Positions 50,479 through 59,468 of a stretch of 64,000 nucleotides of DNA are shown piece by piece (the stretch's first letter is position 1; every line of letters begins with the position of its first letter). The stretch spans positions 186,001 through 250,000 of the forward strand of contig JAYPVI010000003.1 of assembly GCA_038134525.1 (NCBI GenBank), written 5' to 3'. The DNA comes from GCA-002727735 sp038134525. Its GTDB lineage: Bacteria; Bacteroidota; Bacteroidia; Flavobacteriales_D; Parvicellaceae. A program made the translations under genes and the position numbers. Under the pieces are notes generated by a model, which searched no databases, was not told the DNA's origin, and was given only the letters and a program-made list of their open reading frames with translations.

Positions 50479-53322
50479 TTAATCTTTAAAATCAAATAGT
50501 AAAGAAACATAGGCCATTCTTCCAATAAATGGCCCTCCATACACCTGTAGAACTCTGTTGTTAAGAATATTTGAAGCTCCTAATTTAATAGCCAAATTTT
50601 GTTTTTTAAGATTTTTTGTCATTTGAAAATCTAACAGACCATAAGTAGGCACAACGCCAGTAAATTGAGGAGATCCTTCAAATAAAAATCCTTCAACCCA
50701 TTTATAATTGAAACTAAATCCTATATCTTTCATTATTGATTTTTCACTTAATTCAATTTTAATGTCTTTTCCGGATAGGCCAACATTAAATTTAAATTCT
50801 GGGGTATTGTATGCAGGGATAATAGGGTCATCAATTTGTTTATTAAGTTTATTCCAAGAGAAATTTCCATTAAAAGTATACTTGTTATTTATGTAGTAAT
50901 TTAAACCTAATGACAATCCTTGAGTAGTAATTGTTTTTGAAGAGTTGGTAGCGACTCGATACACATCAAGTATTTCCCAACTTTGTAGGTCATAGAAAAA
51001 TTCTGCTCCAGTAACAAAACCAATAAAATTCTGATACCAATTGTAATAATAATTGGCATCAACATAAATTTTATTTTCGAAAACCCCTCTGTAACCAAAT
51101 TCTATACATTTTACTTCTTCTGGTCTAATGGGATCCACATCAAAGTTGACTAAAGAATCTATATTTCTACCCGAAGTAGCATAAGCCCAAATGGATTCTA
51201 GCGTATAAAGATTTTGATAACCATCCTTATTACCAATGAGTTTAGCTCTACCTACATTGTAATACATATATTGATTCAATAAAGTTGGATTTCTTATAGC
51301 AGATGTAAAAGTTGATCTAATGGTATGGTTTTCATCTATGTTATATATACCTGAAAGCGCTTGAGTTGGGATTAAATTAAAGTTTTGATTTTTATCCAAT
51401 CTTAAAGAACCTTTTAAGATGAGCTGATCTCTTAAAAAGCTTTTCTCTAGACCAAGATATCCACCAACTTCCCAATTTGTTATTTTAACTCCGTTGGTAT
51501 CGCTAAATAAAGAACCATCTGATTTTGGAGTATAAAGTCTAAAATTAGATCCAACAGTAAATTTGGCAAATTCCGAATCAAATATTTTTTCACCATGACC
51601 GTGATATAAAGCTGATTTATCTACAATTTTTGACCCTCCGTCTAATACGGAAGCAGTAGAGGTAATTTTATTTAATAAAGAATCAAATCTAACTGTTCCT
51701 ACTTCAAAATACGGAATAACGCCCATGTTGGGATGACTACCATTGGCATAATTGGTAGTTTCTTGGTGCCAACTATTTAAAGAATCCATTGGAATATTAT
51801 CAATTACATTGAAAATTCCTGGAAAATCTGGAGGATATGCAGTTTGTGTAACAGGATCAAAATATGGAGACCAATTGATTGAAGGATCCAAATCAATGAC
51901 TCGCTGAGCAATATTTTCCTTCCAATAGGTTTTATATAATTCGTGAAAAGATTCTCCTTCAAGATTTTCATTTAAGGCGGTTGCATTTTGAAGTTGAAAG
52001 GCAGTTAATACCGCATCATAACTATTACCTGCATCTTCGTGAGTAGCATAAAATCGTATAAAAAAATCATCGTCTTTTTTTAATTCTAATTTATTTTGAA
52101 AAAAAAGAATGTCTTTAAGACTAAATCTATTATCACCTTGGTAGACCGTTGTCCCAGTAGAAAAACTGCTCGTGGTAGAAAGCATCATGCCATTATCAAA
52201 TAATCCATAAAGCCCTAAGTTTGTCTTTAGATTTTCTGTATCATAATCCACTAAATCTTTTTCCCAATATCCTTGTCTATGCCATCTGTCAAGACCAGGA
52301 TACTGTAAAATGGATGCCGTGTCTATTTCACCATCTAGCCCATAGATCATTTGATTTAATGTAGGATTTAGGTTTTCATCACCATATCGGTTAATAGCGT
52401 CATATCCACCAGGGTTATTTTCATTAGTTTCTAAGTCAGCGACACTTCCTGCATTGTCCGCTACCCAATCATCCGCATTCATGTAAAACACATTAAATTT
52501 AAATGCAAATCGATCTTTTCCATCATTATTTTTAATCACCTTAGCATAACGAATAGCGTACTCATTCAGAAATCTTTCTCCCAATTTTACACTCGAAGAA
52601 AAACCTGGAAATAAAAAAGGATCTTTGGTTTCCATGCTGATTACACCATTAAAGGCATTTGGTCCATAAAATGCTGAGCTAGCCCCAGAAATAATTTCCA
52701 CTTTCATAAGATCAAGTTCTGATGCCCCTAAAAAATTTCCTAGTGCAAAATTAAGCCCTGGAGACGCATTATCTACCCCGTCTATGATTTGTAATGTTCT
52801 TACAGGGGAAGTGCTATTAAACCCTCTGGTATTAATTACTCTAAATCCTAAACTGGCCGAAGTTAAATCTACTCCTTTCATATGACTTAATCCTTCGTAA
52901 AAGTTAGTAGCTGAAGTTTCTTTTATATCATTTATGTTCATAGCTTCGATGCTCAACGGAGATTCTTTCAATTTTTCACTTATCCCTCCCACCACTTCCA
53001 CAGCATCCAACTGAAGATCTAAACTCTGTAGTGCTATTTTTATGAATTTTTGATTGGAAATGGTTAAGTTTTTGGAGCTATAACCTATATATGAAACTTC
53101 GACTTCAAAAGGAGGTTTAAAGTTTGTTTGCAATTTGAATTCACCATTAAAATCTGAAACGGTTCCATATTTAGAATTTAGGATTTTAACCGAAGCTCCG
53201 ATTAATTCTTCTCCTGATTCATTATCAATTATTTTTCCTGAGATATTGGTTTGTGAGAGGCTTAAGTTAAAACAGCAAAGAAAAGATAATAGTAAAAATA
53301 AAAGCCTTTGATTAAGGATCAT
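50479..53322 (-). CDS. TonB-dependent receptor with carboxypeptidase-like domain
   Basis: A 947-residue outer-membrane receptor. Signal peptide about 23 residues (ends LSLSQ), then a carboxypeptidase-regulatory-like domain (residues 25-110: ISGKIIDNESGEELIGASVK, VSYIGYSSKNLTI), a plug domain (KGVDLTSASLGFRVINTRGF, IIDGVDNASPGLN, VEIISGASSAFYGPNAFNGV), and a large barrel ending in SLLFDFKD. It moves a bulky ligand across the outer membrane with TonB energy. No SusD-like gene lies beside it, so it is not a classic polysaccharide locus. It is 44 bases behind the ABC gene, the same strand, so co-transcription is likely. Confidence 0.93.
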   Translation of the reverse strand: MILNQRLLFLLLSFLCCFNLSLSQTNISGKIIDNESGEELIGASVKILNSKYGTVSDFNGEFKLQTNFKPPFEVEVSYIGYSSKNLTISNQKFIKIALQSLDLQLDAVEVVGGISEKLKESPLSIEAMNINDIKETSATNFYEGLSHMKGVDLTSASLGFRVINTRGFNSTSPVRTLQIIDGVDNASPGLNFALGNFLGASELDLMKVEIISGASSAFYGPNAFNGVISMETKDPFLFPGFSSSVKLGERFLNEYAIRYAKVIKNNDGKDRFAFKFNVFYMNADDWVADNAGSVADLETNENNPGGYDAINRYGDENLNPTLNQMIYGLDGEIDTASILQYPGLDRWHRQGYWEKDLVDYDTENLKTNLGLYGLFDNGMMLSTTSSFSTGTTVYQGDNRFSLKDILFFQNKLELKKDDDFFIRFYATHEDAGNSYDAVLTAFQLQNATALNENLEGESFHELYKTYWKENIAQRVIDLDPSINWSPYFDPVTQTAYPPDFPGIFNVIDNIPMDSLNSWHQETTNYANGSHPNMGVIPYFEVGTVRFDSLLNKITSTASVLDGGSKIVDKSALYHGHGEKIFDSEFAKFTVGSNFRLYTPKSDGSLFSDTNGVKITNWEVGGYLGLEKSFLRDQLILKGSLRLDKNQNFNLIPTQALSGIYNIDENHTIRSTFTSAIRNPTLLNQYMYYNVGRAKLIGNKDGYQNLYTLESIWAYATSGRNIDSLVNFDVDPIRPEEVKCIEFGYRGVFENKIYVDANYYYNWYQNFIGFVTGAEFFYDLQSWEILDVYRVATNSSKTITTQGLSLGLNYYINNKYTFNGNFSWNKLNKQIDDPIIPAYNTPEFKFNVGLSGKDIKIELSEKSIMKDIGFSFNYKWVEGFLFEGSPQFTGVVPTYGLLDFQMTKNLKKQNLAIKLGASNILNNRVLQVYGGPFIGRMAYVSLLFDFKD

Positions 53323-53366
53323 TGAGTCTGAATTTGTTTCCTAAATTTAACAATTATGTTCTTAAA

Positions 53367-55166
53367 TTAAGAATCAGAAATCAAAAGTTTTTTGGTATAC
53401 TCTTCTTTAGGGGAGTTAAAAATTTCTTCTGTAAAGCCTATTTCGATAAGTTGACTATTTTTCATCACTATAACTCGGTCACTTATGAATCGAATAACCG
53501 ATAAATCATGAGAAATAAAAAGATAAGTTAAATCAAGTTGTTTTTTTAACTCATTTAATAAGTTTAATATATCTGCTTTTACAGAAACATCTAAGGCGGA
53601 AACTGATTCATCAAATACAATTATTTCTGGATTAAGGGCCAAAGCTCTTGCTATACATACACGTTGTCTTTGTCCTCCAGATAATTCGTGAGGATATTTC
53701 ATTTTCGTGTCTGGTACCAAGCCAACTTGTTTTAAGAGTTTTTCTATGTGTTCTTCCCGACTTTCTTTTGAATTAATTTTATGAACTATTAAGGGTTCTA
53801 ATAGTATGTCTCTAATTGTTTGTGACGGATTGAGTGAGGAATATGGGTCTTGAAAAACCATTTGAACGGATTTTCTATATGACTTATATTCATCTTTACT
53901 GAGTTTTTTAATGTTTTTTTTATCAAATAAAACTTCTCCATTATCAGGATCTAAAATCCCAAGCATAATTTTTGCTAATGTGGTTTTTCCAGAACCAGAT
54001 TCACCAATTATTCCAAGAGTTTCTCCCTTATGAACTTGAAATGAAATTTCTTTTAGCGCTGCATGATTTTTCATTTCTTTTTTAGAAGAAAAGGATTTAC
54101 TCAACTTATTTAAAATCATAATGGGTTCATTTTTAACAAGTTCTTCACTTCTCTTAATGGATGTTTTAGGGTTAATCTTTAACCTTTTAATAAGTTGATT
54201 AAGGGAAGTGTTTACATCGCCAAAATATCCTTCATCATCAAACCCCATGAAATGTTTTCTTGTTGGAAGTTCAGCCAATTTTTTGTCAATTGGCGGACAA
54301 CTTGCAATCAAATCTCTTGTGTAAAAATGCTTTGGGTAATTAAAAATAGCATCAACGTTTCCTGATTCCACCAACTTCCCACCTTTCATGATATAAATTC
54401 GGTCAGCAATTTCCTTGACGGCATTGAGATCATGAGAAACAAATAAAATAGAAAGGTTTTTTTCATTCTGTAGCATTTTTAAATCATGGATGAGTTTTCC
54501 CTGGGTAAACTTATCTAATGCCGTTGTGGGTTCATCAGCTATTAAAAGTATAGGTTCTTTAATTAATGCCATGGCAATGACTACTCGTTGCTTTTGACCA
54601 CCTGAAAGTTCATGGGGAAACTTATAAAATGTTTGTTCCGGTGAGTCAATTTTTAGTTTATCGAACCAATAAATAACTTTTTCTTTGATGATTTTTAATG
54701 GGTTATCTCTCAATAGAGTTATTTTATTGAAAAAGATTTTTTCTAGTTTTAAACTAAGTTGATACAGTAAAAGATGAAAAGAAGAAAGGTTTTCAGAAAT
54801 CAATATAGATTCTCCCACTTGTTTACCACAAGTGATTAATGGATTTAATGCAGATTGTGGTTCCTGAAATACAATCCCTATTTCCTTTCTTCTAATTTGG
54901 TTCAATTCATTAAGGTTTGCATTAGCAATATGAATTTTCTCCCCCTCTTTGAATAGAAATATTTCTCCTTTAAATTGAAGTCCATATCTCTCATTTAAAA
55001 GTTGTATAATACTTAATGAGGTAATGGATTTTCCTGCACCTGATTCACCTACTAACGCTACCACCTCGCCCTGTTTAATAGAAAGGCTTATCTTGTCAAC
55101 AAGCGGCTTTTTTTGCCCTTTTTTTAGAATTATTAATTCTTTAATCTGAAGTATATCCTTTTTCAA
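53367..55166 (-). CDS. Double-ATPase ABC transporter protein (peptide/nickel DppD-DppF type)
   Basis: A 599-residue protein with two complete ABC ATPase halves. First half: Walker A VGESGAGKSITSL near residue 38, signature HELSGGQKQRVVIAMALI, Walker B LLIADEPTTALD. Second half: Walker A IGESGSGKTTLAKI near 390, signature HELSGGQRQRVCIARAL, Walker B IIVFDESVSALD. The oligopeptide-type C-terminal segments (FYTRDLIASCPP) place it with the Dpp/Opp/Gsi family. It powers import with a two-permease channel that is not in this window; the binding protein at 20834 is a candidate partner. Confidence 0.93.
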   Translation of the reverse strand: MKKDILQIKELIILKKGQKKPLVDKISLSIKQGEVVALVGESGAGKSITSLSIIQLLNERYGLQFKGEIFLFKEGEKIHIANANLNELNQIRRKEIGIVFQEPQSALNPLITCGKQVGESILISENLSSFHLLLYQLSLKLEKIFFNKITLLRDNPLKIIKEKVIYWFDKLKIDSPEQTFYKFPHELSGGQKQRVVIAMALIKEPILLIADEPTTALDKFTQGKLIHDLKMLQNEKNLSILFVSHDLNAVKEIADRIYIMKGGKLVESGNVDAIFNYPKHFYTRDLIASCPPIDKKLAELPTRKHFMGFDDEGYFGDVNTSLNQLIKRLKINPKTSIKRSEELVKNEPIMILNKLSKSFSSKKEMKNHAALKEISFQVHKGETLGIIGESGSGKTTLAKIMLGILDPDNGEVLFDKKNIKKLSKDEYKSYRKSVQMVFQDPYSSLNPSQTIRDILLEPLIVHKINSKESREEHIEKLLKQVGLVPDTKMKYPHELSGGQRQRVCIARALALNPEIIVFDESVSALDVSVKADILNLLNELKKQLDLTYLFISHDLSVIRFISDRVIVMKNSQLIEIGFTEEIFNSPKEEYTKKLLISDS

Positions 55167-55233
55167 TTGAGTTTAATGTAGGCCTTTTAGGTATGATTAA
55201 CATGGTATAGTTTTTAAACTTACTTAAAACAAT

Positions 55234-55241
55234 TACATTTG
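55234..55241 (+). promoter_or_regulatory. -7 box of ferritin
   Basis: TACATTTG fits the Bacteroidota -7 consensus TAnnTTTG perfectly, 11 bases before the ATG at 55253. Confidence 0.45.
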
Positions 55242-55252
55242 AAAAAAAAAAC

Positions 55253-55759
55253 ATGTTAAAAGCAATCATAGAAAAAGCACTTAACAAACAAATTGAGCTA
55301 GAAGCTTCTTCTTCTCAGTTTTATTTATCAATGGCTTCTTGGTCAGAATCTCAAGGACTAAGTGGAACATCTTCATTTTTATACAAGCACAGTGATGAAG
55401 AAAGATTGCATATGTTGAAATTAGTTAAGTTTATCAATGAAAGAGGTGGAACAGCTGTTATTCCAGCATTAATTAAGCCTCCAACTACTTTTGAATCTCT
55501 TAGTAATGTATTTGAATCATTGTTGGAACATGAACTTAACGTTACAGAGAGTATAAATAATATTGTAGGACTTTGCTTAGAAGAAAAAGACTTTACCACC
55601 CTTAATTTTATGCAATGGTATGTATCAGAGCAGCTAGAGGAAGAGGCATTAGCAAGAGCAATCCTTGATAAATTAAATCTGATTGGTAACGATAAGGCGG
55701 GATTATATCTTTTTGATAGAGATCTTAATGAAATTAACACTGCTGAAAGCGCAGTATAA
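55253..55759 (+). CDS. ftnA: Ferritin (non-heme)
   Basis: A 168-residue four-helix iron-storage protein. Ferroxidase-centre residues fit: Glu in QIELEASSSQFYLSMA, Glu and His in HSDEERLHMLKLVKF, Glu in LLEHELNVTESI, and Gln in FMQWYVSEQLEEEA. It assembles into a 24-mer shell, oxidises Fe(II) and stores it. Length and motifs are normal. The next gene starts six bases downstream, so the signalling cluster might be transcribed partly from the ferritin promoter. Confidence 0.95.
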   Translation: MLKAIIEKALNKQIELEASSSQFYLSMASWSESQGLSGTSSFLYKHSDEERLHMLKLVKFINERGGTAVIPALIKPPTTFESLSNVFESLLEHELNVTESINNIVGLCLEEKDFTTLNFMQWYVSEQLEEEALARAILDKLNLIGNDKAGLYLFDRDLNEINTAESAV

Positions 55760-55765
55760 TAGAAT

Positions 55766-56170
55766 ATGCGTTGTATTTTATTCACAATCACATTCGTTTC
55801 GTTTGGACTTTTTTTTGTTCCAATTGATTGCGTATCTCAATACAGAGATCCATTCACAGAAAAAACCAAGCGATCTAAAATTAAAAAGCGAAATAAAAAG
55901 GGGCTTGCCTCTAACTTGATATCCAATCCCAAAAAACTAAGAGACCCTTTTAGAAATATAAATGACCCAAAAGGTCTAGTAGGTATTAATAATGATCCTT
56001 TTAACTCTAGCGGAAACATGAGATCCAAGCCTTCTGGTGTAGATTCAGATAGTTTTAATTACAGGCAAAGAAAACGCGCTATTAAAGATAAGTATAACAA
56101 AGAATACGTAAAGAAAAAGGCCATGAAAAGCAGAGAAAAACACTATAAGCTAAAAATGAAATATCGTTAA
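55766..56170 (+). CDS. Small basic exported protein with DPF motifs
   Basis: A 134-residue protein with a signal peptide (MRCILFTITFVSFGLFFVPI, cleaved near VSQ). The mature part is extremely basic (Lys/Arg-rich, such as TKRSKIKKRNKKG and KKKAMKSREKHYKLK) and contains three DPF motifs (RDPFTEK, RDPFRNINDP, NNDPFNSSG). It looks largely disordered and could bind an anionic polymer or outer-membrane surface. No family recognised. It lies between ferritin and the YfiR-like gene, all on one strand. Confidence 0.6.
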   Translation: MRCILFTITFVSFGLFFVPIDCVSQYRDPFTEKTKRSKIKKRNKKGLASNLISNPKKLRDPFRNINDPKGLVGINNDPFNSSGNMRSKPSGVDSDSFNYRQRKRAIKDKYNKEYVKKKAMKSREKHYKLKMKYR

Positions 56171-56214
56171 TAGGCATGGTATTTGATTTGTTTGTTACTT
56201 TTGTTAAAAGACGT

Positions 56215-56760
56215 ATGCTTTTGAAATATCTGGCTAAAATAACTCTAATCATCCACTTTTTACTGAGTGTCAATTTATCAGTTGCTCAATCACCAATTTC
56301 AAAGGATGCGCAAGCAGCTAGAATAAAGATGAAAGGGGTTTATATATATCAATTTGCTAGAAGAGTATATTGGCCTGAAAAATATACGAAAGGAGATTTT
56401 AATATTGGAATATTTGGTAACAAAGATATTTTTGATCAGCTAAGTTCCGCTTACACAGACAAACTAGTAGGTAGTCAAGCTATAAAATTCAAATATTTCG
56501 ACAACCCCAAGGATATTGAAGATTGTCACTTGTTATATGTAATTAATGAAAATAAGGATGTTATTTCAGCGATAAATCAATCCATTGCCAAGCAAACAAT
56601 TCTAGTGTCTGAAGCAAATGATTTGGTTTCTTCAGGTTCAATGTTTAATTTTATATATGTACAAAGTAGATTAAAATATCAAATTAATACGACAAAAGCT
56701 GAAAAAAGTGGCTTCAAAATTGATCAAACACTTACAAAATTAGCTTACTCAACAATATGA
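56215..56760 (+). CDS. YfiR family (DUF4154) periplasmic protein
   Basis: A 181-residue exported protein; the ATG at 56215 gives the signal peptide MLLKYLAKITLIIHFLLSVN and is preferred to the ATG at 56176. The DUF4154 pattern is clear: MKGVYIYQFARRVYWPEKY, GDFNIGIFGNKDIFDQL, CHLLYVINENKDVISAI, TILVSEANDLVSSGSMFNFI and KSGFKIDQTLTKLAYS. In Pseudomonas YfiR binds and restrains the periplasmic part of the diguanylate cyclase YfiN. No GGDEF protein lies here, but a class III cyclase is encoded two genes on. It overlaps the next gene by four bases (ATGA). Confidence 0.85.
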   Translation: MLLKYLAKITLIIHFLLSVNLSVAQSPISKDAQAARIKMKGVYIYQFARRVYWPEKYTKGDFNIGIFGNKDIFDQLSSAYTDKLVGSQAIKFKYFDNPKDIEDCHLLYVINENKDVISAINQSIAKQTILVSEANDLVSSGSMFNFIYVQSRLKYQINTTKAEKSGFKIDQTLTKLAYSTI

Positions 56761-57668
56761 TTTGGATCAGAAAAATATGGTATTTGTTATTTGTAAGTGT
56801 CATTACACTTTCAATTTCAGCTCAGGATTATTGTCCAGAAAAAAGGCTATTGTTAGAGAAGTATCAGTCAGGGGATTATATAAGGGCTAAAGCTTACATA
56901 GATACAGTCATTATGCGTTGCCCAGATCAAAAAGAGAACGCATATTTTTGGCACATATCAGCATTTATCAATTTCAATATTTTTCAGAAAATTGATCAAA
57001 AGTCTCCTCTTTCAAAAGCGAGAGGAGAAGCCGTTTCATCAGTTTTAAAATCAATGGAGTTAGATAAAGACAAACAATATCTTGAGCACAACAAGCAAAT
57101 TTTGAATGTATTGGCAAATGGTTATTACAACCACTACGTGAGTTATTTAGATACAATAAATTACAAAAAATCAATTGAATATTACCAGGAATTTATTGCG
57201 CTAAAAAAATTAACAGACCAATCTTTTGATATTTATCAATATGAAATTCAACATTGTATCATGTTAGCCCAAATCTATAAGCAACTTTATCATAATGATG
57301 AAAATGCCATTCACTTTATAGAGAAAGCCATAAGTAGTTACGAATGTGTACTTTCAATAGATGAGAATAATTACAGCGCTAACAAAAACTTGGGAATATT
57401 ATATCACAATTTAGGTGTTGAAACGATCATGAAAGAACTTCCTGTTGATGCGGATTTAGAAGTTGTAATCGTAATGGAAGAAAAGGCGGTTAATTACTTT
57501 ACAAAATCTTTGCCCTATTTAAAAAAGGTCTATAAAATGGAGCCAACTGATGAAGCTATTGTTCATGGAATTGCAGCCGTATACTACAGCCTGAACGATA
57601 CGGAACAACACATCAAATACTATAATATTTATAGAGATTTAAAAAACGCTAATTCTAATAACGACTAG
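56757..57668 (+). CDS. Exported helical/TPR-like protein
   Basis: A 303-residue exported protein with a signal peptide (about 22 residues, ends SISAQ). The body consists of helix pairs that look like degenerate tetratricopeptide repeats: LEKYQSGDYIRAKAYIDTVI, EYYQEFIALKKLTDQSFDIY, AIHFIEKAISSYECVL and NKNLGILYHNLG. Such periplasmic TPR proteins usually act as adaptors between partners. It is coupled to the YfiR-like gene by a four-base overlap and lies two bases before the phosphatase gene. Confidence 0.75.
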   Translation: MIWIRKIWYLLFVSVITLSISAQDYCPEKRLLLEKYQSGDYIRAKAYIDTVIMRCPDQKENAYFWHISAFINFNIFQKIDQKSPLSKARGEAVSSVLKSMELDKDKQYLEHNKQILNVLANGYYNHYVSYLDTINYKKSIEYYQEFIALKKLTDQSFDIYQYEIQHCIMLAQIYKQLYHNDENAIHFIEKAISSYECVLSIDENNYSANKNLGILYHNLGVETIMKELPVDADLEVVIVMEEKAVNYFTKSLPYLKKVYKMEPTDEAIVHGIAAVYYSLNDTEQHIKYYNIYRDLKNANSNND

Positions 57669-57670
57669 TT

Positions 57671-59458
57671 TTGAGATTCTCAGTTGGAAAAAAAATAGGT
57701 GGAGGCTTTGCTGTAGTAGTATTTTTATTATTAGTTGTATTCATATATACATTCTCTGTCGTAAATAATGCTATTAAGTCGAATGATAAGTTTTTGAATG
57801 TAGATCAACCTTCTCTTTTTGCCATTAATAAATTAAAAGACGATTTAGCCACAACACACTCTCATATGCAAAAATGGGCAAATGATGAGTCAGCGAAGCA
57901 ACAAGATTGGCCTTTTAAACTAGATGCTGCTAAACTATTAGATTCGATTCTTGTTAGTGACTATAATTCAATATTGAAGTTATCCGAAAGTTGGCTGGAG
58001 AATGACACAGGAAGAATTAAAATAGTGTCCATTAAGCAACAACTTGATCTACTCATTTTAGATTATAATGAAAATATCAGATATATTTTAAATAGTATTG
58101 AAAGCTATGACATGTTTTTTATTGCCCAGACACAATTTGAAACCAGTACAAATGATAGCTTTAATGATTTGTATACTGAAATTAGTACACTAGCACAAAA
58201 CAGAGGTAAAATTGCAAAATTACAACAGCAAGCAACAAATCAAAGTTTCTCTCAGCTGATAAATAGCATCATTTTCATAGCCATTATTTTAGTTATTGGC
58301 ACCATTTTCATCGCCTTTTTAACTACACTTAGCATTACAAAACCCGTACAAAGATTAAAGACCATTCTTTTGGCATTAGGAAAAGGGGTGTTTCCAAACT
58401 ACAGAAATGTTACGGTTGGAAAGGATGAAATTGGCGAAATGTCGGAAGCCATGATTAATCTAGTTGATGGATTAAAGAAAACAGCGGAATTTGCTCATGA
58501 AGTAGGACAAAGTAACTTCAGTTATTCATATGAACCACTTAGTGATGAAGATGTTTTAGGTCATGCCTTACTAAAGATGAAAGATGAATTAGCAGAAACG
58601 GAGCGTATCCTTGAGCAAAAAGTGAAAGAAAGAACAGAAGAGGTGGTAAAACAGAAGGATGAAATTGATTCACAACGTGCAAAGTTAGAAGAATTATATA
58701 ACGATGTAACAGATAGTATAAGATATGCAAAACGACTTCAAAACTCTATTCTACCTCCCGAAGTAGTGATTAAGAAATATTTCCCTTCTTCATTTGTACT
58801 GTTTAAGCCAAAGGATATTGTCTCAGGCGATTTTTATTGGGTGAGTAAGTCTAAAAATGAATGCATGTTTGCAGCGGTTGATTGTACTGGCCATGGTGTT
58901 CCTGGAGCTTTTATGAGCTTGGTTGGCGCCAACGGACTAAACAGTGCTGTAAGTGAACACAAGTTGACGGATCCAGGTCTTATTCTTGATGATTTGAATA
59001 ATTACGCCAATTTAGCATTAAATAAACACACTGATGAAAATGCGGTAAGAGATGGTATGGATATTACCCTATGTTCATTGAATAAAAAAACCATGAAATT
59101 AAAATTTGCTGGTGCTTATAATCCTGTTTATCTGATACGTGATGGTGAACTAGAAATAGTGAAAACGGATAAGTTTGCAATTGGTTCTTTTACGGCTGGA
59201 GAAAATCATTATAACACTCAAGAAATAGATGTGAAAATAGGAGACAAAATTTATATTTTCTCTGATGGTTATGCAGATCAATTTGGAGGATTGAAGGGGA
59301 AAAAGTTCATGTACAGGCAGTTTAAAGAAACATTATTAACTACAGTAAATGAATCAATGGAAAATCAAAAGTTATTGTTAGATCAAAAAATTGAAGCGTG
59401 GAAAGGAAGTTACAGCCAAGTAGATGACATTGTTGTTTTTGGGGTTGAAGTAGACTAA
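57671..59458 (+). CDS. Membrane-bound HAMP-SpoIIE/PP2C serine phosphatase
   Basis: A 595-residue protein starting at TTG. Order: membrane helix 1 (residues 12-34), a periplasmic helical sensor of about 160 residues, membrane helix 2 (197-222), a HAMP linker, a coiled coil (300-350), and a PP2C/SpoIIE phosphatase (370-595) with metal sites in VSGDFYWVSKS, VDCTGHGVPGAFMSLVGANG and IFSDGYADQFGG. Family members dephosphorylate anti-sigma-factor antagonists in partner-switching. No STAS or kinase partner is in the window. The architecture, helix-sensor-helix-HAMP, is that of a transmembrane receptor whose output is phosphatase activity. Confidence 0.9.
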   Translation: MRFSVGKKIGGGFAVVVFLLLVVFIYTFSVVNNAIKSNDKFLNVDQPSLFAINKLKDDLATTHSHMQKWANDESAKQQDWPFKLDAAKLLDSILVSDYNSILKLSESWLENDTGRIKIVSIKQQLDLLILDYNENIRYILNSIESYDMFFIAQTQFETSTNDSFNDLYTEISTLAQNRGKIAKLQQQATNQSFSQLINSIIFIAIILVIGTIFIAFLTTLSITKPVQRLKTILLALGKGVFPNYRNVTVGKDEIGEMSEAMINLVDGLKKTAEFAHEVGQSNFSYSYEPLSDEDVLGHALLKMKDELAETERILEQKVKERTEEVVKQKDEIDSQRAKLEELYNDVTDSIRYAKRLQNSILPPEVVIKKYFPSSFVLFKPKDIVSGDFYWVSKSKNECMFAAVDCTGHGVPGAFMSLVGANGLNSAVSEHKLTDPGLILDDLNNYANLALNKHTDENAVRDGMDITLCSLNKKTMKLKFAGAYNPVYLIRDGELEIVKTDKFAIGSFTAGENHYNTQEIDVKIGDKIYIFSDGYADQFGGLKGKKFMYRQFKETLLTTVNESMENQKLLLDQKIEAWKGSYSQVDDIVVFGVEVD

Positions 59459-59468
59459 TGTTTCTATT

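Noticed and set aside
55351..55791. 146-residue ORF antisense to ferritin
   Set aside because: Complete overlap with a firm ferritin gene; Ser/Leu-rich shadow.
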